Shown piece by piece: positions 59,702 to 64,000 of a stretch of DNA of 64,000 bases (position 1 is its first letter; each line of letters starts with the position of its first letter). Location: assembly GCA_031976175.1 (NCBI GenBank), contig DALYLR010000008.1, positions 1 to 64,000 of the forward strand. The letters are read 5' to 3'. The notes beneath the pieces are model-generated. The model was not told where the DNA came from. It searched no databases and saw nothing but the letters and a program-made list of their open reading frames with translations. The position numbers and the translations under genes are program-made. Origin of the DNA: DMER01 sp003451645 (GTDB lineage: Bacteria; Pseudomonadota; Alphaproteobacteria; Micropepsales; Micropepsaceae).

Positions 59702-60547
59702 ATGGGCTTTTTGGTGCCAATTCTTGCCGCCGCGGCGGCCTATGGCGTTGTTTACTTTAATCCTGCGCAGAACGCGCCCTTGGCTTTTGGGATTTGGGGC
59801 GTGGCGGGCCTGGCTGCGCTGTGGCTCGGCCGGTCGAGCGGGCGTTGGGCCCTTATGACGCTGGTCCTGGCCGCAGTTGCGTTGGGTGTCGGCGTGGCAG
59901 GCATCCGGACCGGCCAATTGCCGACCTTCGCGGCCTTGGGGCTCGGCATTGGCGGCGGGGTGGTGATCGGGAGCTTGGCCTTACTTGCGGGGTTGTCGGC
60001 GCTGTTCGCCGGGCGCGACAAGCTCGCGGCCGGGGTCACGGTCCTGGCGGCAGCGGCACTGCTTGTAGTGCCGGTTCAGTACATTCTCAAAAGCCGGACG
60101 GTGCCCCCGATCCACGACATTACGACCAACACGGACGATCCACCGGCCTTTGTGGCGATTGTTAAATTGCGCGAGGGCGCGCCGAACAAGCCTGACTATG
60201 CCGGAGCCGAGACAGCGGAGTTGCAGAAAAAGGCCTATCCGGATTTGGCGCCCGTGACGATGGCGTTGTCACCTGAGGCGGCCTTTGACAAGGCTCTTAC
60301 TGCGGCGCAGGCCATGCCCGATTGGCAAATCGTCGAGGAGGTCAAAGCCGAAGGCCGGATCGAGGCGACGGCCACGACCGCGATCATGGGTTTCAAGGAC
60401 GATATCGTCATTCGCGTGCGGGCGGCCCCAGATGGGTCGGGAAGCACAATCGACATCCGCTCCAAGTCCCGTGTCGGGCGCAGCGACATGGGCGCCAACG
60501 CTGAGCGCATCCGGGCGTACGTGGCAAAATTGAAGACGTCAGCTTGA
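59702..60547 (+). CDS. DUF1499 membrane protein
   Basis: This 281-aa protein has four hydrophobic helices in its first 130 residues (for example TLVLAAVALGVGVAGI and GLGIGGGVVIGSLALLAGLS) and then a soluble DUF1499 domain (HDITTNTDDPPAFVAIVKL, MPDWQIVEEVKAEGRIEATA, IDIRSKSRVGRSDMGANAER). DUF1499 has no known function. The C-terminal domain probably faces the periplasm. Confidence 0.88.
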   Translation: MGFLVPILAAAAAYGVVYFNPAQNAPLAFGIWGVAGLAALWLGRSSGRWALMTLVLAAVALGVGVAGIRTGQLPTFAALGLGIGGGVVIGSLALLAGLSALFAGRDKLAAGVTVLAAAALLVVPVQYILKSRTVPPIHDITTNTDDPPAFVAIVKLREGAPNKPDYAGAETAELQKKAYPDLAPVTMALSPEAAFDKALTAAQAMPDWQIVEEVKAEGRIEATATTAIMGFKDDIVIRVRAAPDGSGSTIDIRSKSRVGRSDMGANAERIRAYVAKLKTSA

Positions 60548-60573
60548 TCCCGCCGCATAAAGGAGACGCCAGG

Positions 60574-61479
60574 ATGAAAGCCGCCGATCTGGGCGTCAGC
60601 CTGCCCGCGATCCCATTCCGCCGCGATTTCAACGCGCCGCATGGGGTGTGCGAGCGCATGTCGCCCTTGATCCGGCGGGTGATTGCGCCGAACGAGAATG
60701 CTTTCTCTTTCCGCGGCACTGGCACCTACATCATTGGCCAAGGCAAAGTGGCGGTGATCGACCCTGGCCCGCTGATTGTGAGCCATTTGGAAGCGCTGTT
60801 GGACGCCGTGAAAGGCGAGGAGGTGACGCACATCTTCATCACCCATACGCATAATGATCACTCCCCCGCCGCGGAACCGCTTAAGGCCATCACGGACGCA
60901 TCCACCTATGCTTTCGGGCCGCATGGCGCAGGCCACGCTGAGGACGGCGTAAAGGCGGAGGAAGGCGGGGACATGGATTTCCTCGAGGATGTGACGATCG
61001 GCGACGGCGATGTGCTGGTGGGGCCTGGCTGGACGATCGAGGCAATCGAGACGCCGGGCCATACCTCCAATCATCTGTGCTTTAGCCTGCATGAGGAAAA
61101 GGCGCTCTTCCCGGGCGATCATGTCATGGGCTGGTCGACGACGGTGATCGTGCCGCCTGATGGCAATATGGCCAATTATATGGCGAGCCTGGCGCTGCTG
61201 ACGGAGCGCGACGACCGGGTTTACTATCCAACGCACGGCGCGCCCATTGAGAACCCGCAAGACTTCGTCCGCCTGCTGATCGAACACCGCCAAGCGCGGG
61301 AGCGCCTAGCGTGCCTGGAGCGGGGGCTCTTGCGCATTTCTGATATGGTGCCGGTGATCTATTCCGAGGTGGACAAGCGGCTTCACCCGGCGGCGGCATT
61401 GTCCGTGCGCGCGCATCTTGACTGGCTGGTGGAAAAGGGTGCCGTTGTTCCGCAGGGCAATGGCTACACGCTCACTTAG
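60574..61479 (+). CDS. Metallo-beta-lactamase-fold hydrolase (LACTB2-like)
   Basis: This 301-aa protein has the zinc motif FITHTHNDHSPAAEPL, ETPGHTSNHLCF, and PGDHVMGWSTT, plus a C-terminal winged-helix-like extension (HLDWLVEKGAVVPQGNGYTL), as in LACTB2-type nucleases/hydrolases. AAAGGAG precedes the ATG at 60574. The preceding DUF1499 gene ends 26 bases upstream, so the two may be co-transcribed. Confidence 0.9.
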   Translation: MKAADLGVSLPAIPFRRDFNAPHGVCERMSPLIRRVIAPNENAFSFRGTGTYIIGQGKVAVIDPGPLIVSHLEALLDAVKGEEVTHIFITHTHNDHSPAAEPLKAITDASTYAFGPHGAGHAEDGVKAEEGGDMDFLEDVTIGDGDVLVGPGWTIEAIETPGHTSNHLCFSLHEEKALFPGDHVMGWSTTVIVPPDGNMANYMASLALLTERDDRVYYPTHGAPIENPQDFVRLLIEHRQARERLACLERGLLRISDMVPVIYSEVDKRLHPAAALSVRAHLDWLVEKGAVVPQGNGYTLT

Positions 61480-61488
61480 TGCATCGCT

Positions 61489-63039
61489 TCAAATCCTCCG
61501 CTCACGGCCCGCCCAATAGGGATCGCGCAATTTGCGTTTGAAGATCTTGCCCGAATCCTCCCGGGGGAGTTCGGGCAGGAACTCGACCACCTTGGGCACT
61601 TTGAACTTGGCCAAATGTTGGGCCGCATAAGCGCGCACCTGTGCGGCCGTCAGTGTCTGACCAGGTTGGCTCTGGATATAGGCGCAAAGGGCCTCGCCGA
61701 ATTCGTCATCCGGAATGCCGAATACGGCACAATCCGCAACGCCTGGCATCGCCAGCAAACAATGCTCTATTTCGGCTGGATAGATATTGACCCCGCCTGA
61801 GATCACCATGTGATTGCGCCGGTCGCACAGATAGAGAAATCCGTCCGTATCCAGATACCCGATGTCACCTGCGGTGATAAGGCCGTCGCGCTCGGCCTTT
61901 GCGCGTTTGGCGTCGTCGCCGTGATAGGTGAAGTCCCCGCCCGTGGTCAGGCGCACAAAGACTTCTCCCGCGACGCCAGTGGGGCAGGGCCGTCCCTCAT
62001 CATCCAAGATCAGGAGCTTGACGTCGGCTTGTGCCTTTCCTACCGAACCCGGATGCGCCAACCACTCCGTGGACGTACAATGGACGACGGCACCGGTTTC
62101 GGTGGCACCGTAATATTCCTCGATCACCGGTCCCCACCACGTGATCATCGCGCGCTTGACATCTGGCGGGCAGGGCGCGGCGCCATGGGTGACACTACGC
62201 AAGGACGTAAGGTCATAGCGGCCGCGAACCTCGGGCGGCAAACGCAACAGACGCACAAACATGGTCGGCACCATGTGCAGGTTGGTCACACGGTGGCGCT
62301 CGATCATTTGCAGCAGCTCTTCCGGGTCAAAGCGCGGCTGCAAGTGGATTTCGGCACCCGCCCGCACCGCGAGCGAGGCATAGCCAAACGGTGCGGAGTG
62401 ATACATCGGGCCGGTCATGACAGTGACAGCCGGGGTGGTCGAGCCCTCGATGATCTGGGGGTAGAACCCCATGGCGCCCGCGCTCAGCCGCAAGCCTGCT
62501 GCGAATTGAGCGGGGCTCGGCGGCTTGCGCCGCACGCCTTTGGGCCGGCCAGTGGTCCCTGACGTGTAGATCATCGCGCCTGGCGGATCGCCGGCCACAA
62601 CGGGCCGGGGTGGATGGTCCGCGACAAAGGCATCCCAACTTGCGGCACCCTGCGGCGTCCCGCAAAGGTCCGGCGGCACATGATAGGCGGCCGCGATCTC
62701 CGGCGGGGTCTCGACCGCGAACATAGGCAGGTCAGAGGGGGCAGCCTGCCGCGCCAGTGCCCAGAAATCGGCGTGAACGACCGCGGCCTTGGCCCCTGAA
62801 TCCTGAAAGATGTACTGTGCTTCGTCTAGGCTTGCATGCCAATTGAGCGGCACAGGATAGGCGCCCAAGGCCCCGAGCGCCCGGGAAGCGTCAAAGAAGG
62901 CGAAGTCATTTCGCAGATAAAGGATCACCCGGTCGCCCGCGCTGATGCCAAGCCTCTCAAAGCCGGTGGCGGCCTGCTGCGCGCGGGCGACCATGTCCGT
63001 GAGCGCCAAGCGCCGCGCGCCGCTAATCAAATGCGTCAT
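61489..63039 (-). CDS. AMP-binding acyl-CoA synthetase
   Basis: This 516-aa ANL-superfamily enzyme has the P-loop YTSGTTGRPKGVRRK, the VIEEYYGATETGAVV core, GDIGYLDTDGFLYLCDR and the C-terminal catalytic Lys in PREDSGKIFKRKLR. It activates a carboxylic acid as an acyl-AMP and then a thioester. The substrate cannot be read from the sequence. It is convergent with the LACTB2-like gene. Confidence 0.93.
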   Translation of the reverse strand: MTHLISGARRLALTDMVARAQQAATGFERLGISAGDRVILYLRNDFAFFDASRALGALGAYPVPLNWHASLDEAQYIFQDSGAKAAVVHADFWALARQAAPSDLPMFAVETPPEIAAAYHVPPDLCGTPQGAASWDAFVADHPPRPVVAGDPPGAMIYTSGTTGRPKGVRRKPPSPAQFAAGLRLSAGAMGFYPQIIEGSTTPAVTVMTGPMYHSAPFGYASLAVRAGAEIHLQPRFDPEELLQMIERHRVTNLHMVPTMFVRLLRLPPEVRGRYDLTSLRSVTHGAAPCPPDVKRAMITWWGPVIEEYYGATETGAVVHCTSTEWLAHPGSVGKAQADVKLLILDDEGRPCPTGVAGEVFVRLTTGGDFTYHGDDAKRAKAERDGLITAGDIGYLDTDGFLYLCDRRNHMVISGGVNIYPAEIEHCLLAMPGVADCAVFGIPDDEFGEALCAYIQSQPGQTLTAAQVRAYAAQHLAKFKVPKVVEFLPELPREDSGKIFKRKLRDPYWAGRERRI

Positions 63040-63102
63040 GAGGGTGTCCGCTCGTCATACATCCCGTGACGGTAGACGGCGGACACGCGCGATCACAAGC
63101 CC

Positions 63103-64000
63103 TCAGTTCATTCGACCGACCTTGGGCTTGGCGTCACCTGAGAGGGGCACCGTGATCAGCATGTGGTCGTCCGCCATGACCACACCGCGCGATCGCACTG
63201 CACTGACGCCTCTTAGGAACGACCAACCCAGGATTGGATTATTGGGCGGCGGGGTAAAGTGATGCAGGACCAAGAGCTTCACGCCAGCAACATTGGCGAT
63301 CTCGGCCGCCTCAACGGGCGAGGTGTGGTAGTTCTGGATATCTGAAAAGATCTTCCGCAGGCGCTCATTGTTGGCCTCCTTTGCCGCGCCAATCATAATC
63401 TCAATCACGTGTTTGGCCTGCGCCTCGTGGACCAGGACATCAGCGCCTTTCGACGCTTCGGCAAGGCCAAAATGTTTGGAAGTGTCGCCAGAGATCACGA
63501 CGGAGCGGCCCTTATAGTCAAACCGATACGCATAGGCTGGCTCGATGGGCGAGTGGTTGACCTCGATGGCGGTGACGGTCAGATCGCCGTCTTTGAGCAT
63601 AGTGGCGCGGCGCTCGCGTGTGGGGGTGATCATCCCTTCCAGCGGCACGGCCACGGGGTTCATAACCCAGTTGTCTGCTGACATCATTTCGGCCCCGTGA
63701 TGGGCAATGCGGTAATCGCGGTCGAGCTCGTAAGCTGCCGCGAAGCCGTTCACGACGCGTTCAACGCCGGGCGGTCCGTAAACGGATAAAGGTTTGTCCC
63801 GGCCCTGCGCCCAACTCTGCAGGTTGAATTCACCCAGTTCTCCAATGTGATCCGAGTGCAAATGAGTAATGAAAAGGCCACCGAGGCGCGTCATCGGGAC
63901 TCGCCATGAGCTAATGACCTCGGTTGCCTCTGGCCCTATATCGACAATGTAGAACTTGCCGCCCGCAATCACCATTGTGCAGATTTTCGCTCGGCGCGCA
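63103..64000 (-). CDS. Metallo-beta-lactamase-fold hydrolase, incomplete at window edge
   Basis: This MBL-fold protein has the zinc motif FITHLHSDHIGELGEF, the DIGPEATEV segment, VISGDTSKHFG and the C-terminal LLVLHHFTPPP, like arylsulfatase-type or RNase Z-like hydrolases. The frame stays open to the window end (codons upstream of the ATG at 63975 read ARRAKICT), and family members have about 40 residues before this point, so the true start lies beyond 64000. It is upstream of the acyl-CoA synthetase on the same strand. Confidence 0.85.
   Translation of the reverse strand, partial: ARRAKICTMVIAGGKFYIVDIGPEATEVISSWRVPMTRLGGLFITHLHSDHIGELGEFNLQSWAQGRDKPLSVYGPPGVERVVNGFAAAYELDRDYRIAHHGAEMMSADNWVMNPVAVPLEGMITPTRERRATMLKDGDLTVTAIEVNHSPIEPAYAYRFDYKGRSVVISGDTSKHFGLAEASKGADVLVHEAQAKHVIEIMIGAAKEANNERLRKIFSDIQNYHTSPVEAAEIANVAGVKLLVLHHFTPPPNNPILGWSFLRGVSAVRSRGVVMADDHMLITVPLSGDAKPKVGRMN

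Overview
The window looks like chromosomal DNA from a flagellated alphaproteobacterium. The markers for this are the flbT-flaF pair beside two short flagellins, a cckA-type hybrid kinase directly after flhB, a TTAA-N7-TTAA (CtrA-type) site in front of the flagellar operon, a GTTC-N7-GTTC SOS box before recA, a DUF1476 (ATPase zeta inhibitor) gene beside purC, and the purC-purS-purQ-purL / bolA / grxD neighbourhood. Genus cannot be read from the sequence. I saw no rRNA, tRNA, insertion sequence, prophage or CRISPR array.

Layout. 1-815: a repeat-rich stretch without a credible gene. 816-5293: a MoxR ATPase divergent from the conserved trio circularly permuted ATP-grasp / alpha-E / transglutaminase-like protein, in which the transglutaminase lacks its cysteine. 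5303-10673: flagellin region, with an FlmG-like TPR glycosyltransferase, flbT, flaF, two 274-residue flagellins each behind a sigma-54 promoter, and a FlaG-like gene. 10691-27353: a large surface-sugar locus. Its minus-strand arm runs from two methyltransferases through an iron-alcohol-dehydrogenase-like protein, a split transketolase, an SDR, an OmpW porin with an FNR-type site, an ATP-grasp protein, a PIG-L deacetylase, a formyltransferase and a GH57-like protein to PseB and PseC. Its short plus-strand arm carries a PseI/NeuB synthase and a PseF-PseG fusion. 27390-34433: flagellar export and rod genes (fliO-fliP; flgB-flgC-fliE-fliQ-fliR-flhB) and cckA. 34530-48678: mostly housekeeping genes (AceE-like E1, recA, alaS, K+ channel, icd, trmJ-like, rpsD, threonine dehydratase, grxD). 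48876-49734: two paralogous cysteine-rich secreted proteins lying between grxD and bolA. 49949-56737: TspO-like protein, purL, purQ, DUF2059, purS, purC, DUF1476. 56767-64000: PQQ dehydrogenase, two secreted or membrane unknowns, two metallo-beta-lactamase-fold hydrolases and an acyl-CoA synthetase.

How the parts may work together. The FlmG-like protein, the flagellins and the Pse-type genes together suggest that flagellin is modified with a pseudaminic-acid-like nonulosonic acid, as known for Caulobacter FlmG. No PseH acetyltransferase is visible, but a deacetylase plus formyltransferase pair is, so an N-formylated or otherwise altered sugar is a reasonable inference. A CtrA-type box in front of the operon that ends in cckA suggests feedback between cell cycle control and flagellar assembly. 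These functional links are inferences from gene families and order, not demonstrated by the sequence.
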